From NCBI GenBank assembly GCA_903893315.1, contig CAITLU010000038.1, positions 47,120 to 111,119 of the forward strand: a DNA stretch of 64,000 nt. Direction: 5' to 3'. A model generated the notes under the pieces. That model searched no databases. It was given only the letters and a program-made list of their open reading frames with translations, and was not told where the DNA came from. Each line of letters starts with the position of its first letter. Position 1 is the first letter of the stretch. Made by a program: the position numbers and the translations under genes. This document shows positions 1 through 8,743 of the stretch, piece after piece. The DNA is from an uncultured bacterium. GTDB lineage: Bacteria > Desulfobacterota > Binatia > UBA1149 > CAITLU01.

Positions 1-41
1 CGCGGCCGACTCGGTGCCGCGTGACCCGGTTACCGCGGTTG

Positions 42-1292
42 TTACTCGAGACCTTTCATTCCCGCGCGCGGCGCGCCGACCAGGGCCGCCATCTTTCCTT
101 CCGGGGCCTTGTTCTCGTGCATGAGCTGGTGGCAGAGCGGGATCTCGTCGAACTTGTATGCACGCCCCAGGCACGGATCGATCTTGCCATCGAGCACGAG
201 TTGGTTGAACGCGTAGGCCTGCTCGTCGTTGGACAGATGCGAACCCTGGAAGCGTTTCTGACGCGTCCACAGGTAACGTAGATCCACCACCGCGTTGAAG
301 CCGGTGGTGCCGGCACAGATCACCACCATGCCACCGTTGTCGCACGCGAAGATCGAAGTGGGGACGGTGTCCTCGCCGGGATGTTCAAATACGATACGCG
401 GGCTGCGGCGTTCGCCGACGACATCCCAGAGCGCCTTGCCGAAATCTCGTGCACCGGCCGCCCATTTGCCGTAGGCGGCGGTGTCCTTCCAGTGCGGCAT
501 AAGACCCCAGTGGCTGAATTTATTTCTATTGATGACGCCTTTGGCGCCGAGCTTGATGCAGAAGTCGGCCTTGGCGTCGTCACTGACTACGCCGACCGGG
601 ATCGCGCCTGCGGCCTTGACGATCTGTATCGCCATGCAACCGAGTCCGCCCGCCGCGCCCCAGATCAGCACGACGTCATTCTCGCGCACGGTGTGCGGTG
701 ACCATCCCTTGAGCATGCGATACGCGGTCTGACCGACGAGCGTCGGTGCTGCGGCTTCCTCCCAGGTAAGATGCCCGGCTTTGGGCATGCACTGATGGCC
801 TTGGGCCTTGGCGAACTGCCCGAAGCTACCCCAGCTGGTTTCGTAACCCCAGATCTTGAAGGACGGATCGATGGTCGGATCATCGCCCGCCTTGACAGCC
901 GGACAATCTGCGTCCCACACGCCCGCGTGAGTGACGACGTGGTCGCCTACCTTGACGTTGCTGACCGCGCTTCCGACCGCGTAGACGATGCCCGACGCGT
1001 CGCTGCCGCCGATGTGGAAGTCGCTGGTGTCGTACTTCGCTTTCTGCCTGGCGGCGATGACGTTGACCGGAGCGCCGAGCGCGGCCCAGACATTGTTGTA
1101 GTTGATGCCGGCGGCCATCACGTAGATGAGGACTTCGTCCGGCTTGAGCGAGGGCACCTCGACCTTTTCTACCTGGAAGGCGTGCTTGGGCTCGCCGAAA
1201 CGGTCTGCGCGGACGAGTTGTCCGTACATGAATTTCGGAACCTGCCCGATCGGCGGTAGTTCTCCTATTTCGTAAACTTCCCTGGTGCTCAT
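42..1292 (-). CDS. ccrA: crotonyl-CoA carboxylase/reductase
   Basis: The 416-residue product is a zinc-independent MDR-superfamily enzyme that reductively carboxylates crotonyl-CoA to ethylmalonyl-CoA using NADPH and CO2. It is the key step of the ethylmalonyl-CoA pathway and also supplies polyketide extender units. Family marks are an N-terminal catalytic fold with [11 protein letters not shown] and [15 protein letters not shown], the long CCR insertion containing [17 protein letters not shown], and a Rossmann domain with [15 protein letters not shown]. The ATG at 1292 was chosen because GAGAGG sits just upstream and the protein then begins like known CCRs; the open frame continues upstream with no family similarity. 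A flavoprotein gene lies 116 bp upstream on the same strand. No ethylmalonyl-CoA mutase or epimerase gene is in view. Simple crotonyl-CoA reduction is a less likely alternative. Confidence 0.93.
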   Translation of the reverse strand: MSTREVYEIGELPPIGQVPKFMYGQLVRADRFGEPKHAFQVEKVEVPSLKPDEVLIYVMAAGINYNNVWAALGAPVNVIAARQKAKYDTSDFHIGGSDASGIVYAVGSAVSNVKVGDHVVTHAGVWDADCPAVKAGDDPTIDPSFKIWGYETSWGSFGQFAKAQGHQCMPKAGHLTWEEAAAPTLVGQTAYRMLKGWSPHTVRENDVVLIWGAAGGLGCMAIQIVKAAGAIPVGVVSDDAKADFCIKLGAKGVINRNKFSHWGLMPHWKDTAAYGKWAAGARDFGKALWDVVGERRSPRIVFEHPGEDTVPTSIFACDNGGMVVICAGTTGFNAVVDLRYLWTRQKRFQGSHLSNDEQAYAFNQLVLDGKIDPCLGRAYKFDEIPLCHQLMHENKAPEGKMAALVGAPRAGMKGLE

Positions 1293-1408
1293 TGTTACCT
1301 CTCGTGATTCGACGGCGTTGTGGTGCTGTACGTTACCCGCTCCATGAAGGCAACGAAGACGACGGCGCTTGCGATGAGCGTTCGTTGCCGGTGTCGCCGG
1401 CTGCGCCC

Positions 1409-2911
1409 TCACTCCTCGGCGTGCGGGCGCCCTTCCATGTCTTCGAATACAAGCCCCGCCGTGTTGTAGCCCGAGACCATGGTGCCGCCGAAGCCGGCGC
1501 CGGGGAAAGTCCAGGCACCCGCCAGGTAGAGTCCGGGAACCGAGGTGCGCGGCGAGGGCCGAAAAATGCTGTGGCTCGACGGTGTGTACGCGTAACCGTA
1601 GATAGAACCGGACGGATTCCACGAGTAGCGTTTCATCGTGCGCGGCGTTCCGGTTTCGCAGACATCGATGCGGTCGCGGACATCGGGAATCGCTTCGGCA
1701 AGCCGGTCGATCAGGTACTCTTCGAGTTCGCGCTTTTTTTCGCGATAGGTCGTTTCATCCAGATCGACCCACAGCGCGCCGTTGGCGATCGTCGCGACGT
1801 GCAGTATCGAACGCCCCGCCGGTGCGTGTCCCGGGTCGGCAATGTTGTGGTTGCCCATCAGCCAGCCGCCGCTGCGGTAGTCGCCGCGCTCGACCGTGTT
1901 CCATTCCGCATCCAGGTCGTAGGTGGGATTGTAAAAACCGCCTCGGTCGCGAAGGCCGAGCTCTGACGCGTCGCCGCGAATGCCGACGTAGGCCTGGCTG
2001 ATCGAGCAGGCCAACGGCAGTCCGTCGACGCGCTCGCAATCCTCGCGGCCGAGCGAAGGGTCGTCGAGCAGGCCATGGAAGGTGAGCGGCGCTGCTGCAT
2101 TGCTGACGACGACGGGAGCGCGGAAAGTACCGCGCCTGGCGGTTGCGACCGCGGTTACGCGTCCTGCCTCGGTCACGATCTGCGTCACTTCGGTGTTGAG
2201 CAGCACTTTGCCGCGGTTCGCTTCGATGACGCTGACGAAAGCGTCTGAGAGCGCCTGGCCTCCGCCCTTGACGTAGAAGCAGCCGCCGAAGTGAAAGCTG
2301 CTCCACATTATCGCGTACATGAACGCGCTGACCTTGGAGGGCACCAGTCCAAGATAGCCCCACAGCGTTGCGAAGATCGCCGTGATGCGTTCGTCGCGGA
2401 CATGGCTGTCGACGAATTCCTGAAGCGTCATTCCCATGATGTTCATCGCTTCGGGAGAGGGCGAACCGGAATCGCTCTGGTCGATGCTGCGCATTGAAGC
2501 GAACAGATCGCGGATCCCGCCGGCGTGCTCCGGGTATGTCTCGCACAGTAGCTTTTCGTAGTCGCCGGCATCGGCAGGAATTTGCAGGTCGTGGGCGGGG
2601 CCGCGGGTCCGGTACGCGATGTCGAAACGGTTGAGGCCGATCCTTTCCAGCACGCCGAGTCCGGTCAGGATCTTGTGCATCGAACGGCCGGGAATCAGAT
2701 TGCCGGTCTGGTGAAGTGCGACATCGAAATCGTAGACGATGTCAGTCCCCTTGACCTTGCGCAGGAAGTGATGCGCGTAGCCGCCGGCGAATACGTGCTG
2801 TTCGAGCACCAGAACGCGCAGTCCCGCTTTGGACATGCGCGCTGCCGCAGACAAGCCGCCGAGTCCCGAGCCGACGACGATGACGTCCCAATGCGTATCT
2901 ATTGCTGACAT
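1409..2911 (-). CDS. CrtI/RetSat-like FAD-dependent oxidoreductase
   Basis: A 500-residue flavoprotein of the phytoene desaturase / all-trans-retinol 13,14-reductase type. The N-terminus carries a full FAD dinucleotide-binding motif ([19 protein letters not shown], residues about 12-30) followed by [14 protein letters not shown]. The C-terminus has the second FAD-contact motif ([17 protein letters not shown], near residue 465). Such enzymes desaturate, saturate or isomerise hydrophobic polyene or isoprenoid substrates; the substrate cannot be read from sequence. The ATG at 2911 follows an AGGAG ribosome site at good spacing. It is upstream of and co-directional with ccrA, so the two may be co-transcribed. 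No phytoene synthase or other carotenoid gene is near, so a carotenoid role is not supported by context. Confidence 0.85.
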   Translation of the reverse strand: MSAIDTHWDVIVVGSGLGGLSAAARMSKAGLRVLVLEQHVFAGGYAHHFLRKVKGTDIVYDFDVALHQTGNLIPGRSMHKILTGLGVLERIGLNRFDIAYRTRGPAHDLQIPADAGDYEKLLCETYPEHAGGIRDLFASMRSIDQSDSGSPSPEAMNIMGMTLQEFVDSHVRDERITAIFATLWGYLGLVPSKVSAFMYAIMWSSFHFGGCFYVKGGGQALSDAFVSVIEANRGKVLLNTEVTQIVTEAGRVTAVATARRGTFRAPVVVSNAAAPLTFHGLLDDPSLGREDCERVDGLPLACSISQAYVGIRGDASELGLRDRGGFYNPTYDLDAEWNTVERGDYRSGGWLMGNHNIADPGHAPAGRSILHVATIANGALWVDLDETTYREKKRELEEYLIDRLAEAIPDVRDRIDVCETGTPRTMKRYSWNPSGSIYGYAYTPSSHSIFRPSPRTSVPGLYLAGAWTFPGAGFGGTMVSGYNTAGLVFEDMEGRPHAEE

Positions 2912-3001
2912 TGTTCAACTCCTGAGAGTGGTTTGTGATGTTGTGCAGTCAGGCATCCGGTTGAAAAAGCGTTCGCGTCGTCCGGCTTGTCCCGTGGTTC
3001 T

Positions 3002-3547
3002 TCAATTGACCGGCAGCAGTGCGAGCGTCTCGTCGCACCATTCGATGAGCGCCTGGGCATCGCGCTCACCGTAACGAAGGGTGATCGCCCAGTGCTGGAA
3101 GTCGGCGTCGTCGGCGTGCTCGCGGCGCAGACGCTCGTGGATGTCCTTGTATCGTTCCAGATCCGCGACCAGCCGTGCGCGCGACTGCTCTACCTGGCGT
3201 CGGCTCCAGGCGCCGTCACCCCTGGCGCCGAAGAACAGCTTGAGCAGAAGTTCGTTGCGCAACTGCTGAGGTTCGGTCGGTTCCTCGAGCCAGCGGCGCA
3301 GGGCCTCGCGGCCGGCCGGCGTGATCGAGTAGGCGTGACGGGCGCGTTTGCCGCCGTCGCCGGCGTCGGCTTTCTGCGCCAGACCGTCGCGGTCCAGCCG
3401 CTTGAGGATCGGATAGATCTGCCCGTAGCTCTCCTTCCAGAAGTTGCCGACGCTGCTTTCCACGGCTTTCTTCAGGTCGTAGCCCGACATCGGGCGGCGG
3501 CACAGAAAGCCGAGAACTGCGTACATGGTTCGATTGGGCGCGGGCAT
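3002..3547 (-). CDS. PadR-family transcriptional regulator
   Basis: A 181-residue regulator with the PadR winged-helix N-terminus (RTMYAVLGFLCRRPMSGYDL, then SYGQIYPILKRLDRDGL and ITPAGREALRRWL) and a C-terminal helical effector/dimerisation region (residues about 85-180, Vir-type). PadR proteins usually repress their own and neighbouring genes and respond to small aromatic ligands. I place the start at the ATG at 3547, not 3562: the promoter at 3573-3602 would make the upstream ATG essentially leaderless, whereas GGAG lies nine bases before the 3547 ATG. It is separated from the upstream SDR gene by two hairpins, so it is probably transcribed alone. Likely targets are itself and perhaps the flavoprotein/ccrA pair downstream; this is inference. 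Confidence 0.9.
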   Translation of the reverse strand: MPAPNRTMYAVLGFLCRRPMSGYDLKKAVESSVGNFWKESYGQIYPILKRLDRDGLAQKADAGDGGKRARHAYSITPAGREALRRWLEEPTEPQQLRNELLLKLFFGARGDGAWSRRQVEQSRARLVADLERYKDIHERLRREHADDADFQHWAITLRYGERDAQALIEWCDETLALLPVN

Positions 3548-3572
3548 TCGGACTGGCTCCATGGGTCCGGCG

Positions 3573-3602
3573 GATATATCGGCAAGATGTATGGGGTGTC
3601 AA
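3573..3602 (-). promoter_or_regulatory. padR promoter with overlapping dyad
   Basis: On the minus strand a perfect -35 TTGACA (3597-3602) is followed after 18 bp by TATATC (3573-3578), a 4/6 -10 box. Inside it, ATACAT and ATATAT form an imperfect inverted repeat with eight bases between (3573-3592), which resembles the ATGT-N8-ACAT arrangement of known PadR operators. This suggests autorepression of the padR gene that starts at 3547. Confidence 0.55.
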
Positions 3603-3615
3603 GGGATTGGCAGCC

Positions 3616-3673
3616 GCCGTCGTGCCGAAGACGGCGCTCCTGGGCGCTGGCGCGCCGCGCCGCGCCAGCGCCC
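3616..3673. terminator. two adjacent hairpins between SDR and padR
   Basis: Two inverted repeats follow the SDR stop codon. The first, at 3642-3673, has a perfect 13-bp GC-rich stem (GGGCGCTGGCGCG with its complement) and a six-base loop. The second, at 3616-3637, has a 7-bp stem (CGCCGTC/GACGGCG). Neither has a T-run, so this is a candidate terminator or REP-like element rather than a classical intrinsic terminator. Confidence 0.5.
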
Positions 3674-3685
3674 GGTTCGGCGGCC

Positions 3686-4516
3686 CTACAGCTTGACCTG
3701 AGCCGTGTGCACCAGGCGCCGCACCAGCGCGCGCGGCAGCAGCGGCACCACCTGAGTCGCCAGCCAGTTGAAGAGTCCCGGGACCACGACGGCGGTGCCC
3801 GACATCATCGCGTCGTACCCGACGCCGGCGACGTCGGCGGCGCTCATCGGGCCAAGCGCGAAAAACAGTGTGCCTTCCATGTCCGCGGTCTTTCCGAACT
3901 CGGTTTGAGTGGCGCCGGGGCACAGCGCGGTAACGGTGACGCCGCTGCCGGCAAGTTCGGTCGCGAGCGCTTCGGAGAGTGAAAGTGCGTAGGCCTTGGT
4001 GGCCGAGTAGACCGCCAGGCGCGGACCCGATTGAAAGCCCGCCAGCGAGGCCACGTTCATGATGCGCCCGCGACCACGCTCCAGCATCGGCTGCATGAAC
4101 AAGTGCGTCAGCGCGGTCAGGGCTCGCACGTTGACGTCGATGATGCCGAGCACGAGCTTACGGTCGTGCCCGTCGAAGTCGCCGAAGGCGCCGTAGCCGG
4201 CGTTATTCACCAGGAAGTCGATTTCGAGTCCGTCGGCCGCACACGCGTCGAACAGTGCGCGCGGTGCTTTGCGATCGGCCAGATCCGCTACCAGCACCTT
4301 GACTTCGACGGCGTGTGTTCGCGTCAGCTGCGCAGCCAGTGCGCGCAGTTCGGTCTTGCGGCGCGCGGTGATGACCAGATCGTGGCCGTGCTCGGCAAAC
4401 ACGCGCGCAAGTTCACGGCCGATTCCCGAAGACGCACCGGTTATCAGCGCTCTGCCCGGCTTGCGGATCGTTGTCGTCGCTTCAGAGGAAACTTTTGTGC
4501 GCTTGGTACCGGTCAT
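3686..4516 (-). CDS. short-chain dehydrogenase/reductase
   Basis: A 276-residue classical SDR. It has the cofactor motif TGASSGIG (about residues 27-34), VNNAGYG, a catalytic Ser region (NVASLAG) and the YSATK (YxxxK) active site. The C-terminal part (PGATQTEFGK and a hydrophobic tail VVPLLPRALVRRLVH) resembles the DltE/YqjQ-type SDRs that act on hydrophobic or membrane-associated substrates. The start ATG overlaps the stop codon of the upstream CMD-like gene by four bases, so the two are translationally coupled. It is the last gene of a three-gene hydrolase-CMD-SDR operon. The substrate is unknown. Confidence 0.88.
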   Translation of the reverse strand: MTGTKRTKVSSEATTTIRKPGRALITGASSGIGRELARVFAEHGHDLVITARRKTELRALAAQLTRTHAVEVKVLVADLADRKAPRALFDACAADGLEIDFLVNNAGYGAFGDFDGHDRKLVLGIIDVNVRALTALTHLFMQPMLERGRGRIMNVASLAGFQSGPRLAVYSATKAYALSLSEALATELAGSGVTVTALCPGATQTEFGKTADMEGTLFFALGPMSAADVAGVGYDAMMSGTAVVVPGLFNWLATQVVPLLPRALVRRLVHTAQVKL

Positions 4517-5055
4517 GCGTTCAGGCTTTCGGCAAGCACATTGGTCGATTCAAATTGCGTGCGGGTCGACTCGAGGAAGCGGCTTACCATGTTGAAGTAA
4601 CTCACGCACAGGATCAGTTCGGTGGTCTGGCGGCGGCCGTAGCGCGCCAGTACCGCCGCCAGCGCCTCGTCGCTCAAGCGCACGTCGAGACTGATTTCGT
4701 CAGCCACGCGGCACAGCAGCTTGCCGGTTTCGTCGAGGGCTTTTCCGGGCTGCGGCTCTGCGATTGCCGCGATTTCTTCGTTCGTTACCCCGAGGTTGGT
4801 GGCGACCACGACGTGCTGCTTCCACTCGTACTCGGAGCGCGTCGTGCGTGCGACGCGAAGGATGGCGATTTCGCGCTCGCGAGCGTCGAACTCGGACTGG
4901 AACAGGACCGATCCGGCGAAGTCTATGAGCGGGCCGAAGCTCGCAGGCGCGTTTGCCATCATGCGAAAGACGTTGAGCGGCGGCAGCGTGGCGAGTCGCT
5001 CGCGCACCGAGTCGGGAAGTTCGGAGTCGGCCGGCAGGGGAACGTGAACGGTCAT
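4513..5055 (-). CDS. carboxymuconolactone decarboxylase-fold protein
   Basis: A 180-residue AhpD/CMD-like protein. The core motif (EREIAILRVARTTRSEYEW followed by KQHVVVATNLGVTNEEI) matches the all-helical CMD domain. The CxxC pair of peroxidase-active AhpD proteins is absent, so it belongs with the non-redox CMD proteins of uncertain function. AAGGAG precedes the ATG at 5055. It lies 19 bp downstream of an epoxide-hydrolase-like gene and overlaps the SDR by four bases, which suggests a small catabolic operon acting on an organic, possibly cyclic or epoxide-containing substrate. That role is inferred from context only. Confidence 0.85.
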   Translation of the reverse strand: MTVHVPLPADSELPDSVRERLATLPPLNVFRMMANAPASFGPLIDFAGSVLFQSEFDAREREIAILRVARTTRSEYEWKQHVVVATNLGVTNEEIAAIAEPQPGKALDETGKLLCRVADEISLDVRLSDEALAAVLARYGRRQTTELILCVSYFNMVSRFLESTRTQFESTNVLAESLNA

Positions 5056-5074
5056 GGTTTTCTCCTTGCGATAA

Positions 5075-5998
5075 TCAAGAGGGCGAAGTGTCGGTCGTCT
5101 CAGGGCGACGAGAAAGGAACTCGACCAGCATCGCGCTGACCTTGCCTGGTTCGTCGAGCTGTACCCAATGTCCGGCGCCGGGCAGACGTCGTACTTGCAG
5201 GTCGCTGACGTGAGCCTCCAGGCCGTTGGCCAGAGTGGGGCTGAGGTATCGGTCGCGTTCGCCCCATACGACCAGAGTTGGACACGCGATCGGACGCACG
5301 TCGTCGATGGCTCCGCGCGCGGCGCTCCTGCCGGCGCCGCGATAGTAGTTGATCGCGCTGGTGAGCGCTCCGGGATGCTTGAACGCGGCTTTGTACTGCC
5401 GGGTCTCGTTGTTGGCGAAAGCGTCGAGATTGCTGACGTCGCTGCTCAGAGTCCGCTCGATGAAGGCGAAGTCGCGGGCGCGCAGCATGGCTTCCGGCAG
5501 CCACGGCAGTTGGAAGAACAACACGTACCACGAGCGTCGCCACTGGTCGGTGGTGAAGAGATCGCGGCGGTAGGCCGCCGGGTGCGGCGCGTTAAGTATG
5601 GCCAGCCGCTCGACGCGCTCGGGATGCCACATGGCCAGGTACCAGGCGACGATGCCGCCCCAGTCGTGCGCGACCACGCTCACTTTCTCCACCCCGAGAT
5701 GGTCGATCAGGGCGACGACGTCGGCTACCAGCTTGCGGATGTCGTAGGCCGCTACGCCGTGGGGTTTCTCCGAAGTGTTGTAGCCGCGCATGTCGGGCGC
5801 GACGACGTGAAAGTTCGCGGCCGCCAGATCGGCGATCTGGTAACGCCACGAAAACCAGAATTCAGGAAAGCCGTGGAGCAGCAGGACGGGCTTGCCTGCG
5901 CCTGCCTTCACCACGTGAAGCCTTACCTCGCCGGCCACGACGTCTTCGTGCGTCCAGGGCTGCGCCGCTGCGGTGGTTGTTCCGGCGATGTTCGTCAT
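5075..5998 (-). CDS. alpha/beta hydrolase, epoxide-hydrolase-like
   Basis: A 307-residue alpha/beta hydrolase. It shows the oxyanion HGFPEFWFSW motif, the DMRGYNTSEKP strand, the nucleophile elbow VVAHDWGG (Asp nucleophile, as in epoxide hydrolases and haloalkane dehalogenases), a cap domain, WGERDRYL and the catalytic His in GAGHWVQLDEP. The HGFPE signature and Asp nucleophile favour a soluble epoxide hydrolase; dehalogenase or fluoroacetate dehalogenase activity are alternatives. The ATG at 5998 is used; the frame stays open to a TTG at 6037, and neither has a clear ribosome site. It is first in the operon with the CMD and SDR genes and divergent from aguA. Confidence 0.85.
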   Translation of the reverse strand: MTNIAGTTTAAAQPWTHEDVVAGEVRLHVVKAGAGKPVLLLHGFPEFWFSWRYQIADLAAANFHVVAPDMRGYNTSEKPHGVAAYDIRKLVADVVALIDHLGVEKVSVVAHDWGGIVAWYLAMWHPERVERLAILNAPHPAAYRRDLFTTDQWRRSWYVLFFQLPWLPEAMLRARDFAFIERTLSSDVSNLDAFANNETRQYKAAFKHPGALTSAINYYRGAGRSAARGAIDDVRPIACPTLVVWGERDRYLSPTLANGLEAHVSDLQVRRLPGAGHWVQLDEPGKVSAMLVEFLSRRPETTDTSPS

Positions 5999-6111
5999 GG
6001 AGGTCGCCGTTCTTGCCGACGCCGACGTCCGGTTCAAGGCACGGCCGCTGTTTGCAACTCCGGCCCCGGCCAGGGCAAGAGAGGCATGTGCAGCATCGGG
6101 GGGACCAGCAG

Positions 6112-7203
6112 ATGGATACAGGAGCGGCAGCCGGGGTGATCCCGTCGGCGCGAGAGGCCGGGTTCAGGATGCCCGCCGAGTGGGAACTTCACGATGCGGT
6201 GTGGCTGGCGTGGCCCAGTCACGCGGAACTCTGGCAGCGCGATCTCGACGCCGCCCGGGATGAGTTCGTGGGCCTGTGCCGCGCCATCGCCGACGTCGAT
6301 CCGCAGACGGGACGTCCGCGCGGCGAGTTCCTGGACGTCCTGGTGCGCGATGAACACGGCCGCCGTCAGGCGGCCGCCGCGCTGGCCGGTTTGCCGCTGC
6401 GCCTGCACTACGCGGCCTTCGGCGACATCTGGCTGCGCGACACCGCGCCGGTCTTCGTGCGCAGCGCCGCCGGCGGCGAGGTGGCTGCGGTGTGTTTTCG
6501 TTTCAACGGTTGGGGCGAGAAGTACCTGTTCCCCGCCGATATGACGGTGGCTCGGGAAGTGCGCAGGCTGGCCGCGGTGCATTCGTTCGAAGCACCTTTC
6601 ATTTTCGAGGGTGGTGCGATCGAGGTCGACGGTGAGGGAACCGCGCTCACCACCAGTCAGTGTCTGTTGAATCCGAATCGCAATCCGACGCTGACGCGCG
6701 CCGACCTCGAGCGTGATCTTGCAGAGGCGCTCGGCATCGAGCGCTTGCTGTGGCTGGGGGACGGGCTTGCCAACGACCACACCGACGGACACGTCGATAC
6801 GCTCGCGCGTTTTTGCGCGCCGGGTCGCGTCTTGTGCATGGAAGCGCGCGACGCTGATGATCCCAACCGCACGGCGTTGGGGAAGATCGCCGCTGACCTG
6901 GCGGAGTTCCGCGATGCCAAGGGGCGCGCGTTCGAAGTCATCAGGGTTCCGTCGCCGGGTCTGGTGCAGAGCCGCGATGGGGAGGCGATGCCGGCCAGCT
7001 ATCTGAACTTCTACGTGGCCAACACCACGGTGGTGGTGCCCACCTACGGCTCACCCTGCGACGCCGAAGCGGTGGAACTGGTGGCAGCCTGTTTCCCGAC
7101 GCGCCGCACGGTCGGCGTCTCGGCGCGTGCGCTGCTCACCGGCGGCGGTGCCTTTCACTGCATCACACAGCAACAGCCTGCGGCGGCCAAGGTAAGGCGA
7201 TGA
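6112..7203 (+). CDS. aguA: agmatine deiminase
   Basis: A 363-residue member of the guanidino-group-modifying enzymes that hydrolyses agmatine to N-carbamoylputrescine and ammonia. Supporting motifs are FGDIWLRDTAP, FEGGAIEVDGEG, NDHTDGHVDTLARF (catalytic Glu/Asp and His) and the C-terminal GGGAFHCITQQQP with the nucleophilic Cys at about residue 350. Length matches the family. The ATG at 6112 is preceded by a G-rich ribosome site (GGGGGGACC); in-frame codons further upstream lack similarity. The next gene, ten bases downstream, encodes the enzyme for the following step, which makes the assignment firm. Peptidylarginine deiminase is the alternative name for the wider family but does not fit this context. 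Confidence 0.95.
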   Translation: MDTGAAAGVIPSAREAGFRMPAEWELHDAVWLAWPSHAELWQRDLDAARDEFVGLCRAIADVDPQTGRPRGEFLDVLVRDEHGRRQAAAALAGLPLRLHYAAFGDIWLRDTAPVFVRSAAGGEVAAVCFRFNGWGEKYLFPADMTVAREVRRLAAVHSFEAPFIFEGGAIEVDGEGTALTTSQCLLNPNRNPTLTRADLERDLAEALGIERLLWLGDGLANDHTDGHVDTLARFCAPGRVLCMEARDADDPNRTALGKIAADLAEFRDAKGRAFEVIRVPSPGLVQSRDGEAMPASYLNFYVANTTVVVPTYGSPCDAEAVELVAACFPTRRTVGVSARALLTGGGAFHCITQQQPAAAKVRR

Positions 7204-7213
7204 GATCGAAGCG

Positions 7214-8092
7214 ATGAGCGAGGCAGGGACTGGGTCCGTGCGCGTCGACGTTGCGGTACTTCAAGCCGCTCTCGGCGGCGAGCGCGAAGCCAACGTGCGT
7301 CGCATCGAGGCGCTGGTGCGTGAAGCGGCCGGCCGCGGTGCGCACGTCGTCTTGCCGCCGGAGTTGTTCGAGGGGCAGTACTTCCCCAAGGTCGAGCGTG
7401 AAGATTTATTCGAGTTGGCAAGACCTGCGGCCGGCAACGCGACGATAGCGCGGTTTCAAAGACTCGCTGCTGAGCTCGGCGTGGTGGTTCCGGTGTCTTT
7501 CTTCGAGAAGGACGGTCATCACTACTACAACAGTGTGGCGATGATCGACGCGGACGGTGCGGTGCTGGGCGTTTATCGCAAGAGCCACATCCCCGACGGT
7601 CCCGGTTACGAGGAGAAGTTCTATTTCCGTCCGGGCGATACCGGCTTTCGTGTCTGGAATACGCGCGCCGGCGCCATCGGTGTCGGCATCTGCTGGGACC
7701 AGTGGTTCCCCGAGTGTGCGCGCGCGATGATGCTCGGCGGCGCCGAATTGCTGCTGTATCCGACCGCCATCGGCAGCGAGCCTCACGATCCTGATCTCGA
7801 CACGAGCCGGCCGTGGCGGCGCGCGATGCTCGGTCATGCGGTGTCGAACGTGGTGCCGGTGGCTGCCGCCAATCGCGTCGGAGACGAGGACGGACAGCGT
7901 TTCTACGGACACTCCTTCATCTGTGATCACCGCGGCGAAATGCTTGCCGAACTCGGAGCCGACGAAGAAGGCGTCGCGGTCGCGAGCTTCGATCCGGCAG
8001 CAGTAGCGCGAACACGGGCGGCCTACGGTTTTTTTCGCGATCGGCGTCCCGATCTGTACGGCTCACTGGTTGGAAGGGGAGGCGAGTCCTGA
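7214..8092 (+). CDS. aguB: N-carbamoylputrescine amidase
   Basis: A 292-residue nitrilase-superfamily amidohydrolase that converts N-carbamoylputrescine to putrescine, CO2 and ammonia. The Glu-Lys-Cys triad is visible as PPELFEGQYF (Glu50), YRKSHIPDGPGYEEKFYF (Lys) and GVGICWDQWFPE (Cys). The GYEEKFYF stretch and the C-terminal YGFFRDRRPDLY are typical of AguB. Together with aguA this gives a complete two-step route from agmatine to putrescine. No arginine decarboxylase or polyamine transporter is nearby, so the agmatine source must be elsewhere. The ribosome site is weak, consistent with translation from the aguA message. Confidence 0.95.
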   Translation: MSEAGTGSVRVDVAVLQAALGGEREANVRRIEALVREAAGRGAHVVLPPELFEGQYFPKVEREDLFELARPAAGNATIARFQRLAAELGVVVPVSFFEKDGHHYYNSVAMIDADGAVLGVYRKSHIPDGPGYEEKFYFRPGDTGFRVWNTRAGAIGVGICWDQWFPECARAMMLGGAELLLYPTAIGSEPHDPDLDTSRPWRRAMLGHAVSNVVPVAAANRVGDEDGQRFYGHSFICDHRGEMLAELGADEEGVAVASFDPAAVARTRAAYGFFRDRRPDLYGSLVGRGGES

Positions 8093-8147
8093 TTACTCGC
8101 TGCTCAGCATTCCCGGGCGGCGCGAGAATGGCCTGCGGCCACGCTGC

Positions 8148-8618
8148 TCACTGAGCCTTTGCCGTCATTCCGTAGACGCGCGTCAGGCTGACTCGTACCT
8201 CGACGACGTGCCGCTCGCGTCCACTGGCGCCGCTGCGCGCGCTGCGCAGACTGCCCGCTACCTCTTCACCTCGCCCGTACAGGACCACGACGGCGCCGTC
8301 GTGGTCCCAGGCCGTGAAAGCGACGCGCGCATTGGTTACCAGGTCGCGGCGCCGCACGGCATCTTCGTACACGAGCACGGTCAGCGTCGATCCCTCGAGA
8401 ACCGCGTGGACCGGTGCGAGGTGAGGCTGCCCTTGAGGGCCGACCGTGGCCATCGCAACCAGACGAATGCGTTGCCAGAAATCGAAGAGTTCCGCCGCGG
8501 TCATGCGCCGCGGCGGCCACGCCACCGAGTCGGCGACGGCGGGTGAGGCCGAGGCCGAACTCGCTGCCAGCAGCGTTTCGAGTTCCGCCCTGTTCTTCGG
8601 AGTGTCGCTGGTTTTCAT
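8148..8618 (-). CDS. pyridoxamine 5'-phosphate oxidase-fold protein
   Basis: A 156-residue split-barrel FMN or F420-binding-type protein. The central region (RIRLVAMATVGPQGQPHLAPV, then DLVTNARVAFTAWDHDGAVVVLYG) matches the PNPOx-like superfamily found in small flavin/F420-dependent reductases. The N-terminal 40 residues are Ala/Ser-rich and probably flexible. AGGAAG precedes the ATG at 8618. It converges on aguB. The presence elsewhere in the window of F420-type enzymes makes an F420H2-dependent reductase role possible, but cofactor and substrate cannot be assigned from sequence. Confidence 0.75.
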   Translation of the reverse strand: MKTSDTPKNRAELETLLAASSASASPAVADSVAWPPRRMTAAELFDFWQRIRLVAMATVGPQGQPHLAPVHAVLEGSTLTVLVYEDAVRRRDLVTNARVAFTAWDHDGAVVVLYGRGEEVAGSLRSARSGASGRERHVVEVRVSLTRVYGMTAKAQ

Positions 8619-8642
8619 GGGCGCTTCCTAGCATGGGCACGC

Positions 8643-8667
8643 TAAGGAGGTGATCCGCAAGGTCCAC
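8643..8667 (-). other. sequence resembling the 3' end of 16S rRNA
   Basis: On the plus strand TAAGGAGGTGATCC (8643-8656) is an exact complement of the universal 16S 3' tail. Read on the minus strand it is preceded by GTGGACCTTGCGG, which resembles the GGGGAACCTGCGG that precedes that tail in 16S rRNA. No other rRNA sequence is present. It does not act as an obvious ribosome site, because no suitable start codon with a long frame follows. It may be an rRNA fragment, an over-long Shine-Dalgarno sequence, or chance. Confidence 0.4.
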
Positions 8668-8743
8668 TGCGTCGTATGGCGCGGTAGCCTCGGACTCTCG
8701 CTTGATGAATAAAGCGGTTCCAGGTGACGGTGATGCGACTCCC

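Noticed and set aside
8650..8712. 20-codon frame from GTG 8650 as a leader peptide
   Set aside because: The Shine-Dalgarno-like sequence directly abuts the start codon, with no room for a normal spacer.
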